Position numbers and translations under genes: made by a program. From positions 3,508 through 67,507 of the forward strand of contig JBAZEH010000005.1 in NCBI GenBank assembly GCA_041653955.1: 64,000 nucleotides of DNA. Direction: 5' to 3'. This document shows positions 35,984 to 43,837 of the stretch, piece after piece. Within the stretch, counting starts at the first letter, position 1. Every line of letters begins with the position of its first letter. The notes below the pieces were generated by a model. The model was not told where the DNA came from. It made no database searches and saw only the letters and a program-made list of their open reading frames with translations. The stretch comes from UBA1562 sp041653955 (GTDB lineage Bacteria > Omnitrophota > Gorgyraeia > Gygaellales > Profunditerraquicolaceae).

Positions 35984-36852
35984 CAATACCTTACCCCTTC
36001 TTTCTTGGTGGCGCCCTTAAACTTCTTCATCAGGCTTAAAGTGGCCTTCCCCGGCCTTCCGCTGCCGATCATGCGGCCGTCAACCTTCACCACCGGAATT
36101 ATCTCCGCGGCGGTCCCGGTCAGGAAACACTCATCAGAATTATATACCTCATGGCGCGTAAGCACATGCTCATGCACGGGTATCTTATTTTTCTTGGCGA
36201 TCTCAATGACCGTGTCGCGGGTAATACCCCTTAATGTCCCCATACACTGCGGAGGGGTATAAAGATTGTTGGATTCCACGATAAAAATATTATCCCCGGT
36301 GCATTCCGCAACATAACCCAGCGAATCAAGCATAATAGCCTCTTCATATCCGGAGTTGGTTGCCTCGATCTTCGCAAGGATATTATTCAGGTAATTTAAT
36401 GACTTTATCTGGGGGTTAAGCGCCTCCGGAAGGTTCCTTATAGTGGGCACGGTTACGATCTCAAGCCCCTCCTTATAGAACTTATCCGGGTATAAGGCTA
36501 TCTTATCTGCGATAATTATAACTGTTGCCTTCCCTTCGCATTTACGCGGGTCAAGGCCAAGGTCGCCTTCCCCCCTGGTCACCAAAAGGCGGATATAGGC
36601 GTCCGCCAGCTTATTCTCTTTTAAGGCCGCGATAACCGCCTTTATCATCTGCTCCCTGCTCATAGGGATCTTAAGCATGATAGTATGCGCCGATTCAAAC
36701 AGGCGGTCAATATGCTCATTCAATTTAAAGACCATGCGGCTATAAGAACGAATACCCTCAAATACGCCGTCCCCGTATAAAAGGCCGTGGTCGAACACGG
36801 AGACCTTCGCGTCTTTCTTGTCGTAAAATTTACCGTTTATATAAATCTTCAT
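35983..36852 (-). CDS. ilvE: Branched-chain (or D-) amino acid aminotransferase, PLP fold type IV
   Basis: 289 residues. YINGKFYDKKDAKVSVFDHG, DGVFEGIRSY, the PLP-lysine region PQIKSLNYLNNILAK and DECFLTGTAAEIIPV are the fold type IV hallmarks. The KSLNYLNN and EGIR forms favour a branched-chain aminotransferase, though D-alanine aminotransferase cannot be excluded by eye. It overlaps lolD (ATG/stop) and mcsA, so it is translationally coupled to unrelated genes. Confidence 0.85.
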   Translation of the reverse strand: MKIYINGKFYDKKDAKVSVFDHGLLYGDGVFEGIRSYSRMVFKLNEHIDRLFESAHTIMLKIPMSREQMIKAVIAALKENKLADAYIRLLVTRGEGDLGLDPRKCEGKATVIIIADKIALYPDKFYKEGLEIVTVPTIRNLPEALNPQIKSLNYLNNILAKIEATNSGYEEAIMLDSLGYVAECTGDNIFIVESNNLYTPPQCMGTLRGITRDTVIEIAKKNKIPVHEHVLTRHEVYNSDECFLTGTAAEIIPVVKVDGRMIGSGRPGKATLSLMKKFKGATKKEGVRY

Positions 36853-37550
36853 TTTACCTCCTGATTTATCAATATGCCGTCCTTTAAATGATATATCTCC
36901 TCCGCTATCTTTGCCAGGTCCCGGTTATGCGTTACCATTATTACCGACGTATTATTTTCTCGGTTTATATTTTGCAATAAAGCGATTATCCCTTCGCTCG
37001 CGTTTGAATCAAGATTGCCGGTAGGCTCATCGCACAGGAGCAGGTCAGGCTTATTCACCAGGGCCCTGGCGATAGCTACCCTTTGTTGTTCGCCTCCGGA
37101 AAGCTGGCTGGGGAAATGTGTGCCGCGCTCTTTCAATCCTACCTGTTCAAGGAGCCTTAAGGCCTCCTTCTTAGGGTCTGCCCGCGAAGAACCTTGGCCC
37201 GCCTTTATCAGGGCCGGCAGCGATATATTCTCAAGCGCGGTGAATTCCGGCAGCAGATGATAAAACTGAAACACAAAACCTATCCTTCTATTCCTTAACC
37301 CCGAGAGTTCCCTGTCGCTAAGGCGGTATATATCCTCGTTATCAAGAAGGACCCTGCCGCCTGTCGGCGCATCTAACCCTCCAAGGATATGCAATAAGGT
37401 TGATTTACCCGCCCCGGAAGGGCCGACTATCGCCGCGAAACGCCCTTTATTTATCTTAAGGTCTATCCCCTTTAATATTTCTAATTGTTTATTGCCGCTA
37501 TAATAAGCCTTCAACAGCCCGGAGGCTTCCAGCAAAACGCTCTTATTCAT
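36849..37550 (-). CDS. lolD: Lipoprotein-releasing ABC transporter ATPase LolD
   Basis: 233 residues from ATG 37550 (an in-frame TTG at 37565 is the alternative). Walker A VGPSGAGKSTLLHILGGLD, signature QLSGGEQQRVAIARALVNKP, Walker B LLLCDEPTGNLDS and IMVTHN. It is a MacB/LolD-class ATPase whose permease lies immediately upstream, with coding overlap, so LolD is the best reading. Together they extract lipoproteins from the inner membrane. Confidence 0.92.
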   Translation of the reverse strand: MNKSVLLEASGLLKAYYSGNKQLEILKGIDLKINKGRFAAIVGPSGAGKSTLLHILGGLDAPTGGRVLLDNEDIYRLSDRELSGLRNRRIGFVFQFYHLLPEFTALENISLPALIKAGQGSSRADPKKEALRLLEQVGLKERGTHFPSQLSGGEQQRVAIARALVNKPDLLLCDEPTGNLDSNASEGIIALLQNINRENNTSVIMVTHNRDLAKIAEEIYHLKDGILINQEVK

Positions 37551-38733
37551 ATCGTAAGGCCTCAACCGTATTGAATCTCGCTGCTTTAGCCGCGGGGTAA
37601 ATAGTTGAGACCAGGGTAATCGCTATTGCCGCTAAAACTATCAGGGCGATATCCGGCCATAATTCTATGGATACCGGCAGCCTGTCTATATAGTAGATAT
37701 CCTGAGGTAATTTTATGAACTGATATTTTTTCAGTAAACCGCAAAGCGCTATCCCCCCGAGCGCGCCCGAGAGTATCCCTAATATGCCTATGGCAAGCCC
37801 CTCACAAGTAAATATCTTCATTATGCCGGATGAGCTCATCCCTATCGCCTTCAATATCCCTATATCCCTGGTCTTCTCTACCACCATCACCACGAGCGTG
37901 CTGATAATATTAAAAGAGGCAACAAGGATTATAAGCGTCAATATGATGAACATAGTCAGTTTCTCCAGCTTCAACGCGGCGAAAAAGTTCCGGTTCATCT
38001 CCATCCAGGTCTTCAGATTATAATCAAGCCCCAGGGACCCGGACAATTCATCCCTCACCCTGCCTGCCAGATTCAGGTCATCCAGTTTCACGGCGATAGC
38101 GCTAAACTTATTATTTAATCCCAATATCCCCTGCGCTGTCCCTATATCGGTAAAAACCAGGTTCATATCGTAATCATACATCCCCGAGCTGAATATACCC
38201 GCGACCTTTAAGGCGCGCTCTTTGCCGAAGGGGGAATAGGTCGTGATATCAGAACCCATCCCCACCCCTAAATACAGCGCCAGCTCCTTACCGATGATTA
38301 TATCATTTTCACCCAGTTCATTTATATTACCGGCCAACAGATATTGCCCTATTTTGGTGACTGTCGGCTCTGTCAGCGGGTCTATGCCCTTTAACCCCGC
38401 CGCGAACAAACGTTTGCCTTCTTTTATCAAGACCTGCCCCTGAAGATACGGGCTTATACCCGTAACATGGGGATTAGCGGATATCTGGCCGGCTATCCTG
38501 TAATACTCCTTATCTTCTATCCCGCCAAAACCGGCTACGGTGATATGAGAGTAGTTCCCGACAATCTTATCGCGCAGGTCCTTATCAAACCCGGTCATCA
38601 CGCCGATCACCACGATAAGCGCCATTACCCCTATCGCCACCCCCATCACGGATATGACGCTGATAAGCGAGATAAACTTCTCTTTTCTCCTGGTGGCGAG
38701 GTAGCGCCAGCTTATAAACAACTCCGTTTTCAT
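37543..38733 (-). CDS. lolC: Lipoprotein-releasing system permease LolC/LolE
   Basis: 396 residues with the LolC/E plan: one N-terminal helix (ISVISVMGVAIGVMALIVVI), a large periplasmic domain (residues 50-265) and three C-terminal helices (FNIISTLVVMVVEKTRDIGI is the FtsX-domain start). MKTELFISWRYLATRRKEKF is the classic N-terminus, so the start is secure, yet no ribosome site precedes it: an AGGGACAC repeat abuts the ATG. A single permease gene implies a homodimeric LolF-like transporter. Confidence 0.92.
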   Translation of the reverse strand: MKTELFISWRYLATRRKEKFISLISVISVMGVAIGVMALIVVIGVMTGFDKDLRDKIVGNYSHITVAGFGGIEDKEYYRIAGQISANPHVTGISPYLQGQVLIKEGKRLFAAGLKGIDPLTEPTVTKIGQYLLAGNINELGENDIIIGKELALYLGVGMGSDITTYSPFGKERALKVAGIFSSGMYDYDMNLVFTDIGTAQGILGLNNKFSAIAVKLDDLNLAGRVRDELSGSLGLDYNLKTWMEMNRNFFAALKLEKLTMFIILTLIILVASFNIISTLVVMVVEKTRDIGILKAIGMSSSGIMKIFTCEGLAIGILGILSGALGGIALCGLLKKYQFIKLPQDIYYIDRLPVSIELWPDIALIVLAAIAITLVSTIYPAAKAARFNTVEALRYE

Positions 38734-38792
38734 AGGGACACTTCTTGAGCCGATTGAGTGACGCTTCTTGAACCAATCAAAGAAGCGTCCCC
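38734..38792. repeat. AGGGACAC-family hairpin between lysS and lolC
   Basis: AGGGACACTTCTTGAGCC (38734 on) is followed by GACGCTTCTT (38760-38769) and its complement AAGAAGCGTC (38780-38789), ending CCCC. Motifs CCGATTGAG and CCAATCAA echo the GATTGG of other copies. The element touches the lolC start codon and could attenuate or process the lysS-lolC transcript. Confidence 0.7.
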
Positions 38793-38797
38793 TTGGT

Positions 38798-40243
38798 TTA
38801 TTTTTCAGGTTTGAGTAACGGAAATAAGATCACATCACGGATAGAAGGCTGGTCCGTGAATAACATCACTAATCTGTCTATACCGATACCTAATCCGCCC
38901 GCGGGAGGCATACCATGTTCAAGGGCGAGCACAAAATCCTCATCTACTGCCTTCTTTTCATCGTGCAGCGCATCTTTGATCTCATCCTCAAAACGCTTCT
39001 TCTGTTCTATGGGATCGTTAAGTTCCGAATAAGCGTTGCCGACCTCCATACCCGCCATATACAGTTCAAACCTTTGTGAAACCAGGGGGTTTTCTTTCTG
39101 CGTCTTGGCTAAAGGGCATAAGCTCGTAAAATAATCCGTAACAAAAGTCGGGTTAGCGTGCATATCCTCTTCAAGCAAATCTTCAATTATCTTGGCAACC
39201 TGAGAACGGCTAAGTTTGTTCAGCCCTTTTGCAAAACCCTTATCCTGCAGTTTCTTTAACATAACCGCCGCTTCATCAGAAGGGTCAATACCGAACTTTT
39301 CCTTAACCAGGCTGGTAAAAGAGCGCCTCTGCCAGGGGGTCTTCAGGTCTATCTCCTTACCCTGATAAGCCAGCGTTGTCTTACCCAGGACTTCCCGGGC
39401 CGCGTAAGCTATCATCTCCTCCGCGAGCCGCATCATATCCTCATAATCCGCGAAAGCGGCATAAACCTCAAGCATGGTGAATTCCGGGTTATGCCTCGTA
39501 GATACCCCTTCATTGCGGAAACTACGGTTTATCTCATAGACCTTATCCAATCCGCCGACAAGAAGCTGTTTAAGGTATAACTCCGGGGCGATCCTTAAAT
39601 ATAAAGCCGAATCATACTCATTGTGATGCGTCTTAAAAGGCCTTCCCGCGGCTCCTCCGGGCACGGGATGCATCATCGGCGTCTCCACCTCCATAAAGCC
39701 CTTCTCATCCAGAAAACCCCTTATGGCTTTAATGATCCGCGAACGCATAACAAAGACTTTTTTAACTTCTTCATTGGCGATAAGGTCCAAATAGCGCTGG
39801 CGATAACGCAGCTCCACATCTTTAAGACCATGCCATTTTTCAGGCAGGGGCCTTAAGGCCTTAGTTAATATTATATAATCCTCTGCTTTTACGGTGAATT
39901 CTCCGGCGTGGGTCTTAAAAAGCGTGCCCTTTACGCTTATGATATCCGCTATATCCATATCCTGCAGGCCGTTAAATTTATCATCCCCAATGATAGCCTG
40001 CTTAAGATAAAGCTGTATTTTACCGGTAGAATCCCTTAAGTCCGCAAACAGCACTTTTCCATGAGAACGTTTGGCTATAATGCGGCCGCAAATACTTACA
40101 GGCCTATCCTCCTGGAAATCCTTCAGGGCCTCACCGATACTGATGCACCCGGCAAAGGGCTTATTATGGTATAAACTCGCCCCCCCCACCGAAAGGTGCT
40201 CAAGTTTTTCCCTTCTTTGAGCTATAATCTCGCTTAATTCCAT
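38798..40243 (-). CDS. lysS: Lysyl-tRNA synthetase, class II
   Basis: 481 residues. An OB-fold anticodon domain (VSICGRIIAKRSHGKVLFAD) precedes the class II core: motif 1 FLDEKGFMEVETPMM, motif 2 FRNEGVSTRHNPEFTMLE, motif 3 GLGIGIDRLVM. It heads the long minus-strand series; a perfect consensus promoter lies just upstream and no leader space for a T-box exists. lysS followed by mcsA-mcsB-clpC mirrors the gene neighbourhood of Bacillus. Confidence 0.97.
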   Translation of the reverse strand: MELSEIIAQRREKLEHLSVGGASLYHNKPFAGCISIGEALKDFQEDRPVSICGRIIAKRSHGKVLFADLRDSTGKIQLYLKQAIIGDDKFNGLQDMDIADIISVKGTLFKTHAGEFTVKAEDYIILTKALRPLPEKWHGLKDVELRYRQRYLDLIANEEVKKVFVMRSRIIKAIRGFLDEKGFMEVETPMMHPVPGGAAGRPFKTHHNEYDSALYLRIAPELYLKQLLVGGLDKVYEINRSFRNEGVSTRHNPEFTMLEVYAAFADYEDMMRLAEEMIAYAAREVLGKTTLAYQGKEIDLKTPWQRRSFTSLVKEKFGIDPSDEAAVMLKKLQDKGFAKGLNKLSRSQVAKIIEDLLEEDMHANPTFVTDYFTSLCPLAKTQKENPLVSQRFELYMAGMEVGNAYSELNDPIEQKKRFEDEIKDALHDEKKAVDEDFVLALEHGMPPAGGLGIGIDRLVMLFTDQPSIRDVILFPLLKPEK

Positions 40244-40252
40244 AGTTTTATA

Positions 40253-40281
40253 ATTATATATGATAATTAAAGTTATGTCAA
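40253..40281 (-). promoter_or_regulatory. Perfect-consensus promoter of lysS and downstream operon
   Basis: TTGACA (40281-40276), 17-base spacer, TATAAT (40258-40253) on the minus strand. Only nine bases separate the -10 box from ATG 40243, so the mRNA leader would be about three bases: effectively leaderless. Confidence 0.85.
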
Positions 40282-40321
40282 TTAAAGAAAAGGGGCAGGG
40301 AGGTGTATTTGACGGCTAAAT

Positions 40322-40359
40322 AAGGGGCACTTCTACTTTCAGACCAAGAAGCGCCCCTT
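40322..40359. terminator. Hairpin after htpX, AGGGGCAC repeat family
   Basis: AAGGGGCACTTCT and AGAAGCGCCCCTT form a stem of about 13 pairs with one mismatch, followed on the plus strand by ATCTTTTT. It lies 12 bases after the htpX stop and upstream of the lysS promoter, so it can end htpX transcription. It is also a member of the dispersed repeat family. Confidence 0.65.
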
Positions 40360-40370
40360 ATCTTTTTAGG

Positions 40371-41333
40371 TCAGGATTTATACTCAGAAAGCTGCTTTAT
40401 GCGCTTAAGCATATTGGGATGGGTACTTAATGCTTCCATAAGCCTGTCTGTAAAACCCAGGCGTATGGTCTTATTTTTTAATTCCGATAGTTCGGATGGG
40501 TCTATGGTGCCGCTGTTATTCAAATCCAGCTGCTTTAACTCCCTGATCTCATTAACTGCCTGAGAAGGGTCATTAACAAAAAACGCCTTTAATCCCTCCA
40601 CTTCCTTGAGCGATTCTTTGTTCATGCGGGCTGAACCATAAACAAGCTTATACAGGCTTGAGGCGAGTGCTGAAGGGTCATTCCCCAAAAGCACGGAACC
40701 CCTGTCCGCGAAATATTCCCTTATGCGGGAGGCATACAGCACCAGAAGGTTGGTGATAAAATAGAAGATAAAAGCAGCCAATCCTACCAGCACGGTATTG
40801 CCCCCCCTATCGTCGCGCCTCCTGCCGAAAAAAAGGAAGTGCCAGGCGATACGGTACATGACCATCGGTATAACCGATAACAGGGTAATCGTCAGGACAT
40901 CGCGGTTTTTAAGATGGGATAGCTCATGGCCCAGGACTGCCCGCAGCTCTTCTTCATTCAATAAATTCAGGATACCCTGCGTAACACAAACCCTCCCATC
41001 CCTCCTGCCCCTTCCGAAAGCAAAAGCATTGGGAAGGGCTACATGAGACACGCATACCTTTGGAACAGGGATATTGGCGCGCGCGGCCAGATCCTCCACC
41101 ATCTCATATAAACGCGGGTACTCCTCTCTTTTGACGTATTTAACGCGCATCGTCCATTCTACCAGCTTGGGCCCCAGCATATATTGGATAAACATGATCA
41201 CAAAAGACAATATCAGGTAAAAAGAGAATCCTTGTATACGAAAAAATCTGGTGCCTATAAGCACCATAGCCGTATATATCAATCCAAAAAGCACGGTGAG
41301 CAGCAACCACATCCTTATTCTTAAACTCCACAT
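40371..41333 (-). CDS. htpX: HtpX-type M48 membrane metalloprotease with EF-hand-like insert
   Basis: 320 residues. Two N-terminal helices, zinc site LGHELSHLKNRD with third ligand in REYFADRGS, two further helices, and a C-terminal STHPNMLKRI tail match HtpX, the inner-membrane quality-control protease. Unusually, near residue 270 the sequence DLNNSGTIDPSE has Ca-loop residues at positions 1, 3, 5, 7, 9 and 12 like an EF-hand. GGGGAGGGG supplies a ribosome site. A repeat element separates it from the DUF1573 gene. Confidence 0.93.
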   Translation of the reverse strand: MWSLRIRMWLLLTVLFGLIYTAMVLIGTRFFRIQGFSFYLILSFVIMFIQYMLGPKLVEWTMRVKYVKREEYPRLYEMVEDLAARANIPVPKVCVSHVALPNAFAFGRGRRDGRVCVTQGILNLLNEEELRAVLGHELSHLKNRDVLTITLLSVIPMVMYRIAWHFLFFGRRRDDRGGNTVLVGLAAFIFYFITNLLVLYASRIREYFADRGSVLLGNDPSALASSLYKLVYGSARMNKESLKEVEGLKAFFVNDPSQAVNEIRELKQLDLNNSGTIDPSELSELKNKTIRLGFTDRLMEALSTHPNMLKRIKQLSEYKS

Positions 41334-41372
41334 CTTCCCCTCCCCAAAGCAAAGACGCTTTCCAACGCAAAG

Positions 41373-41426
41373 CGGAAAGTGTACCCCCTTAGGGACACTT
41401 TCCCGATTGGCGCGAGAACCGTCCCT
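41373..41426. repeat. REP-like element, near-identical to the ssrA-smpB copy
   Basis: GGAAAGTGTACCC (41373-41385) pairs with GGGACACTTTCC (41391-41402). The segment 41391-41426 matches 229-263 with one mismatch (GGCG for GGCT), ending AGAACCGTCCCT. Here the outer left arm AGGGACGGTTCT is missing, so this is a partial copy. Confidence 0.75.
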
Positions 41427-41431
41427 ATGAA

Positions 41432-41827
41432 TTACTTTGTCACCTCAACCTGAATGGTGAGCCTTATAATAGGATTATCCGGATTATTCGTATGCACATA
41501 TACGTACTGCTTTACCGGTCCGTAATACCCCTTACTGTTAAACTTAACCCCTATGCTGGCCTCCTCCGCGGGCATAATGATCTTAGACGTTATATCATAA
41601 GCGGTGCATCCGCAGGAGCTGGTAATATCTTTTATCCTTATCTCTTTGTCGGATTCATTCTTTAAAACGAACCTGTGGGATGCGATCTCGCCTTCCTTTA
41701 TACGGCCGAAATCCCAGGTATATGGTTCATCTCCCTGCATCCGCTTCTCTTCATTCCGCGCCTCCTGTGCGTGGCAGCCCTGCAGAGGCAAGGATAACAA
41801 TATCAAAAATAAGAATATCTTTGTCAT
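41432..41827 (-). CDS. DUF1573 lipoprotein
   Basis: 131 residues from ATG 41827, which overlaps the stop of the upstream gene (TAATG) and has GGAGG at five bases. The N-terminus is a lipoprotein signal (LFLILLSLPLQGC). The mature part is one DUF1573 domain with WDFGRIKEGE and the conserved SSCGCTAYD. DUF1573 proteins are periplasmic Ig-like domains, often coupled to thioredoxin or cytochrome biogenesis genes, as here. Function unknown. Confidence 0.88.
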   Translation of the reverse strand: MTKIFLFLILLSLPLQGCHAQEARNEEKRMQGDEPYTWDFGRIKEGEIASHRFVLKNESDKEIRIKDITSSCGCTAYDITSKIIMPAEEASIGVKFNSKGYYGPVKQYVYVHTNNPDNPIIRLTIQVEVTK

Positions 41828-43017
41828 TACGGCCTCCATAATAAAAATATACCCAGCGCAAAAAATAACACTGCCATCAATAATTTGATCGCGGCGAGAT
41901 GCCTTTTCATAAATCTGGAGAAATCTTCGGAGGTTGCGCCCAATAAAGCGAATAAAAAGATAACGAATAACGGAACGATGAACATAATATTGTAAAGGGC
42001 CAGATACCCCAAGGCATGCAATTTAAGAGGGGTCGCCTTGAGTACAAAGGTTATCGTAGGCAGGTACACCTGGCCGGTGCAGACCGCCTCTAATACCGAC
42101 ACCAGGAACCCGACGGTCAACGCGCTTAAAGCCATCTTTAAAATATGAGGGCCCCTGATTTTGCTATCCTTATCCCCGGTTTTTCTATAATGCATCCCGA
42201 TCACTGAGTGTATCCGGTTTTTTATCGCCGGGGGCAACTGCAGCAATAACCCTCCCGTATCCTTTGTCTTTTTAAACTTAAAGAGATCATAAAGGGCGAA
42301 TAAGCCTAATACCACGCTTAATGACCCTATGGCCAGGTTGAATATCTTTGAGACGATCCAAACCCCCTTTAACCTGTAAAAAAAATTGAATAAACCCACC
42401 CCGATAACCAGGTAAGTCAAAAATACAGCGAATATAAAAGTGAGCCCGATAACTACCAGCTCCTTCTTTCTATATCCCTGGAGCGATAGAAAAGATATGA
42501 AAAATACGATAACGGTGAACGCGCAGGGGTTTATCCCGTCGGTAAGCCCGGCGCTTATAACGGCAAGGGGGCCGAAAGTCTTAAAATAAGCGATCAGGTC
42601 TATAGAAGGCGAACCCGTCTTATACTGCGGCGAGCGGCTTAATGTTCCGCTGATCAGCTCCTTCAAACCGTCTTTTATCCTCCCCCTGCCGTCCAGGAAA
42701 TGTCCCCTGAAATAGAATGTCGGCAGGACGCCCTCTATCTGCGGTTTATATTTTTCCCTGAGGCTCAATAGAAGTTTATAGTTCTCCATATCAGTGATAT
42801 CGCGGTACTCTATGCGTATCCTGCCGGCAAACTCTTTTTCTATCCCGGGCATTACCGTCTCCTTGGTTTCGGTGCATTTATGACAAGTAGGAGAAAAAAA
42901 TACTATCAATTCATCCCCTGCCGTGTATGGCGCATCCTGCCCATAGGCAGAAAAGAAAGGCGCCGCGCACAGCAAAAGAGAAACAATAGGTATAGAAAAA
43001 AACTGTTTTACGCGCAT
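41827..43017 (-). CDS. Thioredoxin-like/CcdA-like (DsbD-type) fusion membrane protein
   Basis: 396 residues. A signal peptide leads to a periplasmic thioredoxin-like domain with redox CHKC (VFFSPTCHKCTETK, residues 36-49), then from about residue 140 six membrane helices of the CcdA/DsbD transporter class, with Cys in TDGINPCAFTVIVFFISF and in EAVCTGQVYLPTI. The order is inverted relative to DsbD, whose thioredoxin domain is C-terminal. It likely moves reducing equivalents from cytoplasm to periplasm. It is coupled to the DUF1573 lipoprotein gene. Confidence 0.85.
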   Translation of the reverse strand: MRVKQFFSIPIVSLLLCAAPFFSAYGQDAPYTAGDELIVFFSPTCHKCTETKETVMPGIEKEFAGRIRIEYRDITDMENYKLLLSLREKYKPQIEGVLPTFYFRGHFLDGRGRIKDGLKELISGTLSRSPQYKTGSPSIDLIAYFKTFGPLAVISAGLTDGINPCAFTVIVFFISFLSLQGYRKKELVVIGLTFIFAVFLTYLVIGVGLFNFFYRLKGVWIVSKIFNLAIGSLSVVLGLFALYDLFKFKKTKDTGGLLLQLPPAIKNRIHSVIGMHYRKTGDKDSKIRGPHILKMALSALTVGFLVSVLEAVCTGQVYLPTITFVLKATPLKLHALGYLALYNIMFIVPLFVIFLFALLGATSEDFSRFMKRHLAAIKLLMAVLFFALGIFLLWRP

Positions 43018-43031
43018 AGTTTACCGGTAAG

Positions 43032-43823
43032 TTACGCTTTTTCTTTCAGGGCGTTGAATAGATCGCGGGCCTTTTCAAATGAGGCATTCTCGTGGACCAC
43101 GCTGCGTATCGCCGAGATCATGGCTATCGGCCAGCGCGACTGCCATATATTCCTGCCCATATCCACTCCCCTTGCCCCCCGGGCAATCGCCTCATGGGCC
43201 ATATTTATGGCGTCAAGCTCATCTTTCAGTTTAGGCCCTCCGGCGATCACTACCGGGACAGGACAGGACTGGATTATTTTCTCAAAATCATCGCAGTAAT
43301 AAGTCTTCACTATATGGGCGCCTAATTCCGCGGCAATACGGCAGCAGGTAGAAAGATATTTGGCATCCCTTTTCTCCAGCTCTTTCCCGACGGCGGTAAC
43401 CGCCAGGACCGGTATCCCGTATCTCTGGCCTTCATCTACAAGCCTGGATAAATTGATCAACGTCTGATGTTCATGGTCGGTCCCAACATAGATGGATAAA
43501 GCCACGGCGCTGGCGTTAAGCCTTATGGCGTCCTCAAACGCAAGGGCAATCCCCTCATTCGAAAGGTCTTTACCGAGGATACTATTCCCTCCGGATGCCC
43601 GTAATACCATAGGCGTGTTATATGCGGGGTCTATGCAGTTACGCAGGATGCCCCTTGTAAGCATCAACGAATCAGCGTAAGGGATCAAAGGCTCGATCGT
43701 CTTACGCGGGTCCTCCAGCCTGCTCACCACACCCAGAAAATACCCGTGGTCAAGCGCCAGCATCACGGTCCTTCCATCCTTTTTGAATATACGCTGCATT
43801 CTATTCTTTATTCCCCAATCCAT
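43032..43823 (-). CDS. LsrF-like class I aldolase/thiolase family protein
   Basis: 263 residues. The whole chain parallels E. coli LsrF: DWGIKNRMQRIF, GRTVMLALDHGYFLG, LMLTRGILRNCI, VVLRASGGNSIL, YVGTDHEHQTLINL, AHIVKTYYCDDFEKI, PVVIAGGPKL and GARGVDMGRNIWQS, with the Schiff-base Lys in VKTYY. LsrF is a phospho-AI-2 thiolase; relatives in the DhnA group are fructose-bisphosphate aldolases. There is no lsr transporter, kinase or LsrG nearby, so a sugar-phosphate aldolase role is equally possible. It lies 14 bases after a zinc dehydrogenase, probably cotranscribed. Confidence 0.85.
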   Translation of the reverse strand: MDWGIKNRMQRIFKKDGRTVMLALDHGYFLGVVSRLEDPRKTIEPLIPYADSLMLTRGILRNCIDPAYNTPMVLRASGGNSILGKDLSNEGIALAFEDAIRLNASAVALSIYVGTDHEHQTLINLSRLVDEGQRYGIPVLAVTAVGKELEKRDAKYLSTCCRIAAELGAHIVKTYYCDDFEKIIQSCPVPVVIAGGPKLKDELDAINMAHEAIARGARGVDMGRNIWQSRWPIAMISAIRSVVHENASFEKARDLFNALKEKA

Positions 43824-43837
43824 CGCGCTCCTCCTTA

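Noticed and set aside
40244..40370. T-box or lysine riboswitch upstream of lysS
   Set aside because: The promoter -10 box is nine bases from the start codon, so no leader RNA exists to hold one.
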